DNA of 64,000 nt from Pseudomonadota bacterium (GCA_023423935.1 JAFAEQ010000030.1:1-64000), one strand, 5' to 3'; shown: positions 45,198 to 54,493, counted from the stretch's first letter. Translations and numbers: made by a program. The notes: a model not told the origin generated them from the letters alone.

Positions 45198-45239
45198 GAT
45201 CGCAGAGCGATCGGCGATACGCACATGGTCGATCTGTGC

Positions 45240-47465
45240 TCACGGCTGCCGCGCAATGAACTCGCCATACTCGGCAGTCGCGCGATACGTCACCAAGCCA
45301 TATCGACCGCGGGCGAAGGTGCTATCGCGCGCTTGCAGCAGGATGCGGTTATCGCAATAGACGCGCAGTGCATCGCCGATCAGCTCGAATCTCACGTTCT
45401 TCCAGTCGCCAACGACTGTCGATAACGGCGCCGTTCCCAGGACATGGATGGCGCCATTGACCAACTTGCGCAGTGAGACGGTTCCATCCTGACGCAGCGT
45501 CACGTAGTAGTAGTTCCTGTTATCGACGTAGCGTCCCATCATGCCGACCCAACCGCTGGGCGCCCCAAAGCTCAACACACGCGTGTTGGCCTCCACGATC
45601 TGATCGCGCGTACTCACTCCTGTCACGACTCTTGCGTCGCCCGTAGCGGAACGCTGCCGGTACGAATACAGGTTGGTGGGCGCCGCCCATTCCTGGGCCC
45701 AGTTCCCATCGACAACGGTCCACGCCTTCTCGACGTTGTAGCTGAAATCCTCCGCCAGCAGGGTGAGCTGGGGATTCGGCGTTACGACGATGTTGTCGTA
45801 CTCGGCGCTCGTGCGATACATCGCGATTCCCAGCTGCCCATGCTTGTGAGTCGAGTCGCGCGCCTCGGCCAGCAACTCTCCATCCACATACGCACGGATC
45901 CATGTGCCGACGGCCTCCAGTCGCAATCGGTAATCTCTGTTGAGCGTCATTGGAAGCGAGACGGTCGCCAGTGTGCGGATCTGCCCATTCACCAAGCTTC
46001 GTAACGACAGCGTGTTGGAGCTGCGCAGGGTCAGGTAGTAATAGTTGCCCGGATCCGAGCGCCGCACGATCAGGCCGAACCAGCGGTCGCTCCCCTGCAC
46101 GGCTGTGGCACGAACATCGGCCTGAATGGATTGATCCTTCCAGTCCGAATTCGTCAGCACCGCGCCCGCGTCTCCGACCAGACTGGACTGACGCAAGACC
46201 TTCGATCGGCTCGTCGTTGCGACCGTCAAGCTGCTGCCCGTGATCGGCGTCCAGCGGGAATAACTGCCCGACTCGAAATCGTCTTGAGTAATGGCCCGCT
46301 GACTCAAGTCAGCCGGTAATTCGAAAATGTAGACCTGCGGCGACCCTCCGTAGCCGGCAGACGCTGCAATACGACGCCCGCTGATCGCAACCGAGATACC
46401 GAGCACGAGATTCTCTCGCGCGTCGCTCGCCAGTAAGCGCGCGATCTCGGTCGGTGTCCCGTTTGCGTTGCGCTTGAAGACAGGAATCGAGCCGGCCTGT
46501 GGTGCGCGCTGAGAATCGAATGGATACGCACCCACGACCCAATCCGCGCTCAGCTCCAGATAGGGAACGTTGTAATCACGCTCGAGCGACAACGCATCTG
46601 CTGTCGCGGCGGTCCCTGCGAACTGCCATGAACCGCCGGATGGTTGGCGGAAGACATGCACGCCCGGCTTGACCTCCGATACGGTGAGCAACGTATCGCC
46701 TTCGAGCGCTATCTTGCGGCCGAAGTACGGGTCGCTCCCGAACGGGCTCGTGATGATCGTCGATGGAGTGGGCGACAGGCCCGGGTAGATCCGGATCTCG
46801 TTCCATGTGTAGAAGTCGTCGCCCGCTCCGGCAACGATCGTATTGCCGCTGACATCCAGATCGGCGAAGCAGCCGAATTCGAGGGAAGCGGAAGTCGTGC
46901 CGATCGAAGCCCAGCGGCCTGCCGAGTTCTTTCGATAGGCTTGCCAGGCGCAATACGACCCACCGGCCACCACCGTGCCGTGGTCGAGCTTGAGCACCGA
47001 GCCGCGCCAGGACTGCTGCAGCGGGGCAGGCAGCACTGCCGTTTGCTTCCAGCCGTTTGCGGCACTGTATTCGAAAACTCTCAGGTCCCTGCTTTGGACT
47101 ACGGCGACGTTTCCCTCCAGAGCCACCCACATCGTGAGCGCGTCTTGCCAGAGATCTATATCGTGCGCGAGCGTCGATACGTAGCGCCATTCATTCGAAG
47201 ATGTGCGCCGGAAGACATGCACGGACATCTCCGAAAGGAACTGCAGCGTCGCTTCATCCGTGAAGTTTCTGCGGGTCGCCACCATCAGGTGATCGCCGTC
47301 GAAGCCAATGTTGGCGATGAGCTGATCGCTGGGACCCGGGACCACGATGTGAGTCTGCTCTTCGAGGATCCGCGGCCCGGCCAGAGCACTCCCTGTGACG
47401 AGAACGCAAAGCACGATGACAGCGCAGCCGAACCAGTGCCGGCCACGCAGAACTTGCATCGACAT
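45240..47465 (-). CDS. Large secreted protein: N-terminal propeller-like region plus two LamG-like domains
   Basis: This 741-residue protein has a signal peptide (about 10-30, FGCAVIVLCVLVTGSALA/GP). Residues 40-385 contain repeating strands of the FG-GAP/propeller type. Two homologous concanavalin-like (LamG/DUF1080-type) domains follow, at about 390-565 and 570-741. They share phrases such as SGSYSRW or YNVEKAWT, NYYYLTLR/NYYYVTLR, SLRSLVNGQI/SLRKLVNGAI, and a final A-(M/T)-YR(T/A)(S/T)AEY segment. It is probably an extracellular carbohydrate or polymer-binding protein. It stands alone, convergent with the GST gene. Confidence 0.82.
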   Translation of the reverse strand: MSMQVLRGRHWFGCAVIVLCVLVTGSALAGPRILEEQTHIVVPGPSDQLIANIGFDGDHLMVATRRNFTDEATLQFLSEMSVHVFRRTSSNEWRYVSTLAHDIDLWQDALTMWVALEGNVAVVQSRDLRVFEYSAANGWKQTAVLPAPLQQSWRGSVLKLDHGTVVAGGSYCAWQAYRKNSAGRWASIGTTSASLEFGCFADLDVSGNTIVAGAGDDFYTWNEIRIYPGLSPTPSTIITSPFGSDPYFGRKIALEGDTLLTVSEVKPGVHVFRQPSGGSWQFAGTAATADALSLERDYNVPYLELSADWVVGAYPFDSQRAPQAGSIPVFKRNANGTPTEIARLLASDARENLVLGISVAISGRRIAASAGYGGSPQVYIFELPADLSQRAITQDDFESGSYSRWTPITGSSLTVATTSRSKVLRQSSLVGDAGAVLTNSDWKDQSIQADVRATAVQGSDRWFGLIVRRSDPGNYYYLTLRSSNTLSLRSLVNGQIRTLATVSLPMTLNRDYRLRLEAVGTWIRAYVDGELLAEARDSTHKHGQLGIAMYRTSAEYDNIVVTPNPQLTLLAEDFSYNVEKAWTVVDGNWAQEWAAPTNLYSYRQRSATGDARVVTGVSTRDQIVEANTRVLSFGAPSGWVGMMGRYVDNRNYYYVTLRQDGTVSLRKLVNGAIHVLGTAPLSTVVGDWKNVRFELIGDALRVYCDNRILLQARDSTFARGRYGLVTYRATAEYGEFIARQP

Positions 47466-47942
47466 GCCTGTCTCCCCCTTGTAGCGCGAAACGTCCCCGA
47501 TGAATGTTTCGCGGTTGTTTGACCAACATTCTGCCGAAGCTCAGTTGTCCGCACAGAACGCACAAGAACTTAAGAGGAACGTGTACCGGCCGAGAATTTT
47601 TCGCCAAGATTTTCGACGAGGTGTCGCTCTACCGAGCACATCGTCCTTGCTTCATCGGGCCTTCGCGCGGAACCGAGTTCTGCCGTACGGCAAATCGTCT
47701 TCGTGATTTCCGACCTTGCGAGTCACGACGCCGATCTCCAGATTCGAATGGCAGCACCTGTCTAGCGATCGAGGTGTGCTTTCGCGACTGCACGGCGAGG
47801 GCATGCGTCTTCAGCGACCGGTCTGGCTCGAGACCTGCTGATGCGCTCGGTGACCCGCTTCACGCGCGAGGTCCCGGAACGCTCCTCTTCGAGCCCTCTT
47901 CTCGTTTGATTGTTGAATGAGCATGAATTGTCGGCTCTAATG
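47466..47942. other. Gene-free spacer before the nhaA leader
   Basis: About 480 bases with no convincing coding sequence; short frames here lack protein character. It presumably contains the divergent promoters of the secreted-protein gene and nhaA. Confidence 0.5.
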
Positions 47943-48022
47943 CCCGCCGGGTGTCGATGCTGCAGCGTTCGCAGAGAGACAGGTAACGGATTGGTCGGGC
48001 CGCCAATCCAACGGAGTTCCCC
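47943..48022 (+). promoter_or_regulatory. Structured nhaA 5' leader, candidate nhaA-I (lithium) riboswitch
   Basis: Two hairpins precede the start codon. The first has TGTC (47952) / GACA (47978) enclosing an internal loop and a CTGC / GCAG stem. The second has the perfect 7-bp stem GGATTGG (47988-47994) / CCAATCC (48003-48009). ACGGAG, with the ribosome-binding GGAG at 48013-48016, follows immediately. The position before nhaA and the compact structure fit the nhaA-I class of Li+-sensing leaders; I cannot verify its consensus from memory, so the class is a hypothesis. Confidence 0.45.
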
Positions 48023-49390
48023 ATGCATCGCCCCACCCGGCGCGTGCGGCTGCCTGCCGCCCATGCCATCACCGACAAGATCCTCACCAACGTCGAACGC
48101 TTCCTGCAGATCGAGGCCGTCAGCGGCCTGGTACTGCTTCTGTGCGCTGCGATCGCGCTGATCTGGGCCAACTCGTCGGCCTCGGATTCGTACTTCCATC
48201 TGTGGGAGACCCAGCTGTCGATCGGTATCGGCACCTTTTCACTGAGCGAATCGCTGCACTTCATCATCAACGATGGATTGATGACGTTTTTCTTCCTGCT
48301 CGTGGGGCTGGAGATCCGTCGCGAGATCCACGAAGGCGCACTGGCCGAGTTCAAAGCTGCAACTCTGCCGATAGCCGCGGCGATCGGTGGCGTTATCGTT
48401 CCGGCCGTGCTCTTCCTGATCCTGAACTCGGATCCGCTGCTCCAGCGAGGATGGGCCGTGCCCACCGCGACCGATATCGCTTTTGCCGTCGGCGTGCTCG
48501 CGCTGCTGGGCAAATCGATTCCGGGATCGCTGCGCATTTTTCTGCTGTCGCTCGCGATCATCGATGACATCGCGGCCGTCATCATCATCGCGGTCTTTTA
48601 CTCTGGCGGACTCGACTATTCAGGACTCTTGATCGGCGCTGCGGCCCTGGTGCTCGTGGGGCTGATGCGCTGGATCGGGATCGGCAGTGCTCTCGCCTAT
48701 GTCGTTCCTGGCGCGCTGCTCTGGTTCGGACTGTTACGGTCCGGTGCACATCCGACGCTGGCCGGCGTGATTCTGGGATTGCTGACACCCGTTACGGTTC
48801 GTTCCTTTCGTGGCAATCCGGTCGAGCTCGTCAAGCGCGCGATGTCGACCCTGGAGTCACGACTCCAGCAACAACACACACATATTCACGATGTGCGCGA
48901 GCCCGTCCGGGGATTGCGCAGCGCTCAACGCGAACTGCTGCCTGCCGTCATGCGTGTGCAGATAGCCCTTCATCAATGGGTAGCCTACGTCGTGATGCCT
49001 CTGTTCGCGCTCGCGAATGCGGGCGTGAACCTGAGCGCGCTCCAACTCGATGGAGCGCTCACGCAAAGCCTCGTCACGGGTGTCGCCGTCGCGCTCGTCC
49101 TCGGCAAACCCATCGGCATCATGGCCGCAAGCTGGATCGCCGTGCGCTTGCGCTGGTGCGAACTGCCTCCCGGCGTCAACTGGTCAGGCGTGTTGCTCGT
49201 CGGATGCCTGGGCGGGATCGGATTTACGATGTCCATCTTCATCGCGGGCCTCGCGTTCGAGGACGCGCAATTGCTTTCAGCCGCGAAGCTCGGCGTGCTC
49301 ATCGCATCGCTCACCGCGGGAGTCGTCGGCCTCGCGTACGGGCGATATCTCCTTGTCAAACAGCGCGCGAGCACAGCCCAGCCCGGGTGA
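48023..49390 (+). CDS. nhaA: Na+/H+ antiporter NhaA
   Basis: This 455-residue inner-membrane antiporter exports Na+ or Li+ in exchange for protons. Diagnostic segments are NDGLMTFFFLLVGLEIRREI, WAVPTATDIAFAVGVLALLG with the TM4 Thr-Asp, and the paired aspartates Asp181-Asp182 in LAIIDDIAAV, equivalent to the ion-binding pair of E. coli NhaA. GCLGGIGFTMSIFIAGLAF is near the C-terminus. The length is typical of proteins with a longer loop between helices 8 and 9. ATG 48023 follows ACGGAG in a structured leader. Confidence 0.95.
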   Translation: MHRPTRRVRLPAAHAITDKILTNVERFLQIEAVSGLVLLLCAAIALIWANSSASDSYFHLWETQLSIGIGTFSLSESLHFIINDGLMTFFFLLVGLEIRREIHEGALAEFKAATLPIAAAIGGVIVPAVLFLILNSDPLLQRGWAVPTATDIAFAVGVLALLGKSIPGSLRIFLLSLAIIDDIAAVIIIAVFYSGGLDYSGLLIGAAALVLVGLMRWIGIGSALAYVVPGALLWFGLLRSGAHPTLAGVILGLLTPVTVRSFRGNPVELVKRAMSTLESRLQQQHTHIHDVREPVRGLRSAQRELLPAVMRVQIALHQWVAYVVMPLFALANAGVNLSALQLDGALTQSLVTGVAVALVLGKPIGIMAASWIAVRLRWCELPPGVNWSGVLLVGCLGGIGFTMSIFIAGLAFEDAQLLSAAKLGVLIASLTAGVVGLAYGRYLLVKQRASTAQPG

Positions 49391-49646
49391 AAGCTACGGA
49401 GCGCATCGCGCAGCTTCCCGACTCTTGCGCACAGTCGGAGCGCACTTGCGCTCGCACTCGTGTACGCAAATCCGTACTGCCGGATCCATGCTTCGGCCTG
49501 CGCGCAGCATGGGCAGTCGGTCGTCGGTGTAAATGCGCATGTCAGCCGTAGTCCTCGATGCTAGTTCGATCAGCTCGGATTCCGAGAGGCTCTCCTACCG
49601 CGATCTCCTGTTCGCAGTCCATACAGTTGCTGAAAGCGACGCGCGC
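49391..49646. other. Intergenic spacer after nhaA
   Basis: This non-coding stretch precedes the dispersed repeat. No hairpin terminator with a U-run is seen. Confidence 0.4.
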
Positions 49647-49771
49647 ACTAGTGGACTGTAACGACTGATTCGAGAGTGCTGCTTTGGTCGTCATCCCGGC
49701 GAAGGCCGGGATCTCCGCGCGGGATTCCCCTCGGTCACAGGCCTGGACCCCGGCCTTCGCCGGGGTGACAT
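49647..49771. repeat. Dispersed repeat copy related to the MITE-like element at 24811
   Basis: Bases 49647-49694 are identical to 24807-24854 (48 bases). Afterwards come two hairpin motifs, ATCCCGGC-GAAG-GCCGGGAT and CCCCGGC-CTTC-GCCGGGG, then GTGACATCAAT as in the other copy. The right-hand inverted repeat and the 26-bp tandem array of the other copy are missing. Confidence 0.75.
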
Positions 49772-49862
49772 CAATACCGGCGCGAGAACCGCGCCAGCGT
49801 GGCACGACACGGACACCGCGGTTCATACTCGCGCCCTCTTCCGCGAGTTACTGGAACCGTTC

Positions 49863-51548
49863 GTGTCACATAACAAGGCTGGGGTAACGGCAGTCGCGTC
49901 CTTGATGGCGCTCGTACTCGCCAATTCGGTCTGCGCGCAAAGCGCGGACTTCGACGTCAACGTCACCGTCGATGCGGCACGCGTCGAAGGCGAAGCAAAA
50001 CCGGTCTGGCGTTTCTTCGGCGCCGACGAACCGAACTACGCAACGATGAAGGACGGCCGAACGACTCTGGCCACACTCGGCAGTCTGATGCCCGGCCACG
50101 TTTACTTCCGCACGCACAACCTCCTGACATCGGGCGACGGCACACCTGCACTCAAGTGGGGATCGACGAATGCGTATACGGAAGACGCGCAGGGCCGTCC
50201 GATCTACGACTGGACGATCGTCGATCGCATTTTCGATACGTACCTCGAGCGGGGCGTAAAGCCGTATGTCGAGATCGGGTTCATGCCCGAAGCACTGTCG
50301 GTGAAGCCGCAGCCCTATCAGCATGATTGGCGTCCCGGCAGCGGACAGTTGCGCACCGGCTGGGCCTACCCACCGTCCTACTACGGCAAATGGGAAGAGC
50401 TGATCTATCAATGGGTCGCTCACTGCGTCTCACGCTACGGCCGCAGCGAAGTGGCGAGCTGGTATTTCCAGACCTGGAACGAAGCGAATCTGCCTCAGTA
50501 CTACTGGGGCGGTACACCGGAAGAATTTTTCAAACTCCACGATGCGGCGATTCGCGGCGTGCGTCGCGCCCTGCCCGAGGCGAAAGTGGGCGGACCGGAC
50601 ATCGCCGGCAGAGGCAATCGATTCCTCACCTCGTTCATGGAGCACGTCAAGGCAGCGGGCACACCCACTGACTTCCTGTCGTTTCACGCGAAGGGACAAC
50701 CCGTCTTCGTCAAAGACGACGCGCAAGGCGGTCATGTGCGGATGGGCATCAGCAATCATCTGCAAGCCGCAGAGAACGAGTTCGTCCAGATCGAAGCGCA
50801 GCCCGACTTCAAGAACACACCCATCGTGATCGGCGAGTCCGACCCGGAAGGATGTGCGGCCTGTCAGGGACCCGCCAACGCTTACCGAAACGGCACGATG
50901 TATTCGAGTTATACGGCGGCCACCTTCCCGCGACTGCAAGAACTCGCCGCGCGCCGCAAACTGAATCTCGAAGGCATCCTGAGCTGGGCGTTCGAATTCG
51001 AGGATCAGCCCTACTTCGCCGGCTTCCGACAGTTGACCTCCGCCGGAATCGACTTGCCGGTGATGAACGTCTTCAAGATGTTCTCGCGGATGAACGGCAA
51101 GTCCATTTCATCGATTTCAGATCACCAGATCCCGCTCGATCAGGTGATGACGAACGGCGTTCGCGATACGGCGGATGTCGGCAGCACGGCAACTCTGGAT
51201 GACAACACGCTGGCCGTGATGGTCTGGCACTACTACGACGACGACCTCCCCGGGCCTGACGCGCTCGTGCACCTGAATCTTCGCGGGTTACCCAAATCTT
51301 TCGCGAAAGGCGCGACGCTCACCCACTACCGCGTCGACAAGCAGCACTCCAACAGCTACACCGCCTGGCTCGAAATGGGTTCACCCATCGCACCGACGAA
51401 CGAGCAGCGCGCGGCTTTGTTGAAGGCCGCTGAGCTTGCCTCCGCAGAGACGCCGCGCAGCATCAAACCCGCTCGCGGCGCCACGACACTCGACTTCACG
51501 CTGCCACGTCAGGGAGTGTCGCTCTTGGTGTTGAAGGCGGATCAGTGA
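49863..51548 (+). CDS. GH39-family glycoside hydrolase, exported
   Basis: This 561-residue protein has a signal peptide (about 1-25, ending NSVCA/QSA). The catalytic (beta/alpha)8 barrel has the acid/base Glu207 in TWNEANLPQYYW and the nucleophile candidate Glu325 in IVIGESDPEG. This spacing and sequence fit GH39 (beta-xylosidase or alpha-L-iduronidase family). A C-terminal beta-sandwich domain is typical. The start is GTG at 49863. It likely cleaves xylosides or related glycosides in the periplasm. No transporter is adjacent. Confidence 0.88.
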   Translation: MSHNKAGVTAVASLMALVLANSVCAQSADFDVNVTVDAARVEGEAKPVWRFFGADEPNYATMKDGRTTLATLGSLMPGHVYFRTHNLLTSGDGTPALKWGSTNAYTEDAQGRPIYDWTIVDRIFDTYLERGVKPYVEIGFMPEALSVKPQPYQHDWRPGSGQLRTGWAYPPSYYGKWEELIYQWVAHCVSRYGRSEVASWYFQTWNEANLPQYYWGGTPEEFFKLHDAAIRGVRRALPEAKVGGPDIAGRGNRFLTSFMEHVKAAGTPTDFLSFHAKGQPVFVKDDAQGGHVRMGISNHLQAAENEFVQIEAQPDFKNTPIVIGESDPEGCAACQGPANAYRNGTMYSSYTAATFPRLQELAARRKLNLEGILSWAFEFEDQPYFAGFRQLTSAGIDLPVMNVFKMFSRMNGKSISSISDHQIPLDQVMTNGVRDTADVGSTATLDDNTLAVMVWHYYDDDLPGPDALVHLNLRGLPKSFAKGATLTHYRVDKQHSNSYTAWLEMGSPIAPTNEQRAALLKAAELASAETPRSIKPARGATTLDFTLPRQGVSLLVLKADQ

Positions 51549-51605
51549 GATCGATGCCGAGCGACAGACTGTCGAGGCTCGATGAGCATCGTTTCTGCGC
51601 GGAAT

Positions 51606-51926
51606 CTACGCCACGGTTCCGAGCTTGAGCCCGACGATCCCCGCAACGATCAAAGCCAGACTCACCATTCGCAAGGTGTTCGCAGGCTCATCAAACAGGA
51701 TGATCCCGAGCACCACGGTACCGACCGCGCCGATGCCGACCCAGATCGCATAAGCGGTCCCCACGGGCAGCGACTTCATCGCAAGCCCCAGCAACCCGAC
51801 GCTCACGATCATCGACAACCCGGTCGCCACGCTCGGCCAAAGCCGGGTGAAACCCTCGGTGTACTTCAGGCCGATCGCCCAACCGATCTCGAACAGGCCC
51901 GCAAGAATGAGAACGAACCAATTCAT
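51606..51926 (-). CDS. gdx: Guanidinium exporter of the SMR family (Gdx/SugE)
   Basis: This 106-residue four-helix small multidrug resistance protein has the sequence LFEIGWAIGLKYTEGFTRL with the essential Glu13, and GTAYAIWVGIGAVGTV, the SugE/Gdx signature that separates guanidinium exporters from EmrE-type drug pumps. It acts as an antiparallel dimer exchanging guanidinium for two protons. A guanidine-II riboswitch lies immediately upstream, confirming the substrate class. Confidence 0.95.
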   Translation of the reverse strand: MNWFVLILAGLFEIGWAIGLKYTEGFTRLWPSVATGLSMIVSVGLLGLAMKSLPVGTAYAIWVGIGAVGTVVLGIILFDEPANTLRMVSLALIVAGIVGLKLGTVA

Positions 51927-51943
51927 AGTCGCTCCTATGAGTT

Positions 51944-51985
51944 GGGGTCGTCCCCGATAGATTGCACAGGTGAGGTCGTCCTCAC
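51944..51985 (-). promoter_or_regulatory. Guanidine-II (mini-ykkC) riboswitch
   Basis: On the minus strand two small hairpins, each capped by ACGA, precede gdx: GTGAGG-ACGA-CCTCAC (51985-51970) and GGGG-ACGA-CCCC (51955-51944), separated by 14 bases. TAGGAGCGACTATG, with the ribosome-binding site, follows at 51937-51924. Paired ACGR-loop hairpins before an SMR gene are the definition of this class. Guanidine binding stabilises loop-loop pairing and frees the ribosome-binding site (established for the class). Confidence 0.9.
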
Positions 51986-52046
51986 GGGAGCGATGATGGC
52001 AGCAGGCGCTGGAAGTTCAAGGGCGCTGCGCAGAGAGGCCGAAGAT

Positions 52047-52640
52047 CTCCACGGGGCACACCGGGTCCACGGGGTTGCGAAGACAGGGAGGCCCTTCGAG
52101 CGAAGCGTTCACCGCCATCGCTGACATCACCGCATCACTTTCATCACTCGCGAGAGTTCACACAGAGATCACAGAGGACACAGAGACCGGCAAAGGAGCC
52201 AGATCAGGATCTCCACGGGGAGCACGGGGTCCACTGGGTTGTCGAGCGAAGCGAGTTGCTGCCATCACGCATCACTCATCACTCATCACTCATCACTCAT
52301 CACTCAGGAGATCTCACACAGAGATCACAGAGCACACAGAGTCCGGCAAAGGAGCAAGATCCGGATCTCCACGGGGAGCACGGGGTCCACGGGGTTGCGC
52401 AGACAGGGAGGCCCTTCGAGCGAAGCGTTCACCGCCATCACTGACATCACCGCATCACTCATCACTCCAGAGATTTCACACAGAGATCACAGAGGACACA
52501 GAGTTCAAGATCAGAAGTCCACGGGGATCACGGGGCCCACTGGGTTGCGCAGCCAGAGAGGCCTTTCGAGCGAAGCGTTCACCGCCATCACTGACATCAC
52601 CGCATCACTCATCACTCAAGAGACTTCACACAGAGCTAGA
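52047..52640. repeat. Four tandem copies of an about 165-bp degenerate repeat
   Basis: Units begin near 52047, 52211, 52376 and 52517. Each contains TCCACGGGG-CACGGGG-like text, then TTCGAGCGAAGCG, then short ATCACTC iterations, then CACACAGAGATCACAGAG. A partial fifth copy occurs at about 52963-53025 and runs up to the stop codon of the DUF3291 gene. Open frames through it (52075-52713) are translations of the repeat, not genes. Confidence 0.85.
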
Positions 52641-52755
52641 TCAAGGATTGCGGCGTCATCGCCTCCGTCAGGAACATCACTGCCATCACTGTCATCACCC
52701 TCCCGCTAAATGAGATCCACAGTGGTCACGGGGATAGACCGGTCCATGCTTCTTT

Positions 52756-52813
52756 TGTGGGTTCGGCTTTAGCCGAACAGATGCCTTGCTGTCCGACTGA
52801 AGTCGGACCCACA
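52756..52813. repeat. REP-like double hairpin flanked by TGTGGGT/ACCCACA
   Basis: Two adjacent hairpins, GTTCGGCT-TT-AGCCGAAC and GTCCGACT-GA-AGTCGGAC, sit within flanking TGTGGGT...ACCCACA arms. The form is that of a BIME/REP-like intergenic element of proteobacteria; its family is not assigned. Confidence 0.75.
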
Positions 52814-52845
52814 GGGAGGAACACGCTGGGCGAGTAGCGAGTGCC

Positions 52846-52950
52846 TAGCCGACTAGCTCGCTAGTCTGCTAGCCAGAAAGGAACATCTGCTGTGGAGTTG
52901 TGAAGCCTCTTCTCTAGCTAGCGGACTAGCAGACGAGTCGGCAAGCTACC
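52846..52950. repeat. Second CTAG-rich segment with imperfect palindromes
   Basis: It contains many CTAG sites in pieces such as CTAGCCGACTAGCTCGCTAG and CTAGCTAGCGGACTAGCAG, spaced by ordinary sequence. It is comparable to the CTAG-rich segment at 17770-17850. Confidence 0.7.
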
Positions 52951-53023
52951 GAATTCACACTGAGATCACTGAGGACAAAGAGGCAGCGGCGACGCCATCA
53001 TTGATATCACTGCATCACTGACA

Positions 53024-53479
53024 TCACTCATCACTCATCAACTCGAACGGTCTCGCTAAAGTGAACGAGGAAGCGGTAGGCCCGCGCTCGCGCAGCATCA
53101 ACAAGCGCTCGCGTCCTTCCAGTGGCGAAGGTCGATGACCTGCGGGCACCCACCATGCTGCCTGATGCTGCTCCGATAACCGCCTGAACCACGCCTCGCG
53201 ATCGCGGAGCAGTTCGACGTGCGCGGTGCGATAGACGAAGTTCTTCAGATCGTCCGGGGTTTCCCAGACACTCATATTGATATAGATGTCGGGATCGTCG
53301 AACACATGGATCGAGGTTGCATCGCCGCCCTCGGATTGCAGGCGCCAGACGAATCCCTTCGCGCGCTCCGCCATTGCATTGATCTCTTCGAGCCGCGATA
53401 CGAAACCCGCCATGACTGGCGAATCGAGAGCGGCCACGGCTTTGGCAATGTTGATCTGCGCGAGATGGTAGCGAGTCAC
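53024..53479 (-). CDS. DUF3291-domain protein
   Basis: This 151-residue cytoplasmic protein matches DUF3291: YHLAQINIAKAVAALDSPVM, FVSRLEEINAMAERAKGFVW and MSVWETPDDLKNFVY, then HVELLRDREAWF. The fold resembles dimeric alpha+beta barrel monooxygenase-like proteins; the function is unknown. The C-terminal tail runs to the edge of the repeat region and its stop codon lies inside an ATCACTCATCA repeat. Confidence 0.85.
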   Translation of the reverse strand: MTRYHLAQINIAKAVAALDSPVMAGFVSRLEEINAMAERAKGFVWRLQSEGGDATSIHVFDDPDIYINMSVWETPDDLKNFVYRTAHVELLRDREAWFRRLSEQHQAAWWVPAGHRPSPLEGRERLLMLRERGPTASSFTLARPFELMSDE

Positions 53480-53529
53480 AGCGACACTCCGTGCGGGTGT
53501 CGCAAGATTACCCGGGATGTGGGTCGCGA

Positions 53530-54360
53530 CTATTGTCGAAAATTGACGCCTGATTTGGCGCTCGCGCTGCGATATTGGCCCGGCGTCGATGCGGTATAGC
53601 TGACGAACGTGCGATGCAGCTGCGCCTGGTCGCTGAATCCCAGATCGACAGCGACATCCGCGATGCTTCCGCCCGCCTTCAATCCCTGCTTGGCCCGCTC
53701 GATGCGCGTGTTGTTCACAAAGGCGTGCGGAGTCGTGTGATACGTGCGCCGAAAGACTCGAATCAGGGTTTCCTTGCGGCAGCGGAGCGCATGTGACACA
53801 TCATCCAGAGTCGCACCCGATTCGATGGACTCGAGCAGTGCCTGTTTGATTCGCCCGGCCAGCGGCGTTTCTTGCTGAGGTGATGAAGCGGAACGGCTGC
53901 GCTCTACGGCAGCCGTGAGCAGTAGCTGCAACTCCGCGGTCGCTGCGGTTGCACACACACTTGGAAGACGCGTCACGAGCTCCAGGTACTGCGCAAACAA
54001 GCGCTCATCGCGAATCACGCTCAGGTCGCCGCATGCATCCATCAGCGATCGCCCGCGCAACGCAAGCACGTTCTCGCCGCACCAAGACTCATCCAGAAAC
54101 AGCATGTGGTAGCTGCGCGCTCGCCCCGCAACCGGATTGCACGCATGCACCGCATGCGGTGCAACGAGCACCAGATCGCCCTCGCGCAACAGGATTTCAT
54201 GCCCACCGCAACTCGCGCGCGTTTCCCCGGCAATCACGGCCCCGAACGACAGCTCCGAATGAAAGTGCGGCTTGTACGCCTGCCGGCTATCGTAGGTGCT
54301 GCGCAGCTCGACGAACGGCAGTGCGTTGTCGCGCCAGTAGCGTTGCGTTTTTGTGCACAT
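53530..54360 (-). CDS. AraC-family transcriptional regulator
   Basis: This 276-residue regulator has an N-terminal cupin-like sensing domain (HFHSELSFGAVIAGETRASC, then GDLVLVAPHAVHACNP). The C-terminal double helix-turn-helix (about 175-265) has TLDDVSHALRCRKETLIRVF and SIADVAVDLGFSDQAQLHRTF, then TPGQYR. ATG 54360 (MCTKTQRYW) is favoured over 54402 because a decayed copy at 56733-56958 starts at the equivalent place. The target is unknown. Confidence 0.92.
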   Translation of the reverse strand: MCTKTQRYWRDNALPFVELRSTYDSRQAYKPHFHSELSFGAVIAGETRASCGGHEILLREGDLVLVAPHAVHACNPVAGRARSYHMLFLDESWCGENVLALRGRSLMDACGDLSVIRDERLFAQYLELVTRLPSVCATAATAELQLLLTAAVERSRSASSPQQETPLAGRIKQALLESIESGATLDDVSHALRCRKETLIRVFRRTYHTTPHAFVNNTRIERAKQGLKAGGSIADVAVDLGFSDQAQLHRTFVSYTASTPGQYRSASAKSGVNFRQ

Positions 54361-54493
54361 CGTGAGTCGATCGTTCGTGCTTGGAGGGGCATTGAAGCAC
54401 ATACGGTCAAAGAGCGAGGAGAGGGAAAGTCGAGTCCTGTTGTCCGCCTGGTCAGGAGGCGAACCTCGCCCAGCCGCTGTTACAGATGCAGCT

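Noticed and set aside
52075..52713. 212-codon open frame with repeated HTEITEDTE-like peptides
   Set aside because: It is a translation of the intergenic tandem repeat; other frames are also open and the peptide lacks any protein features.
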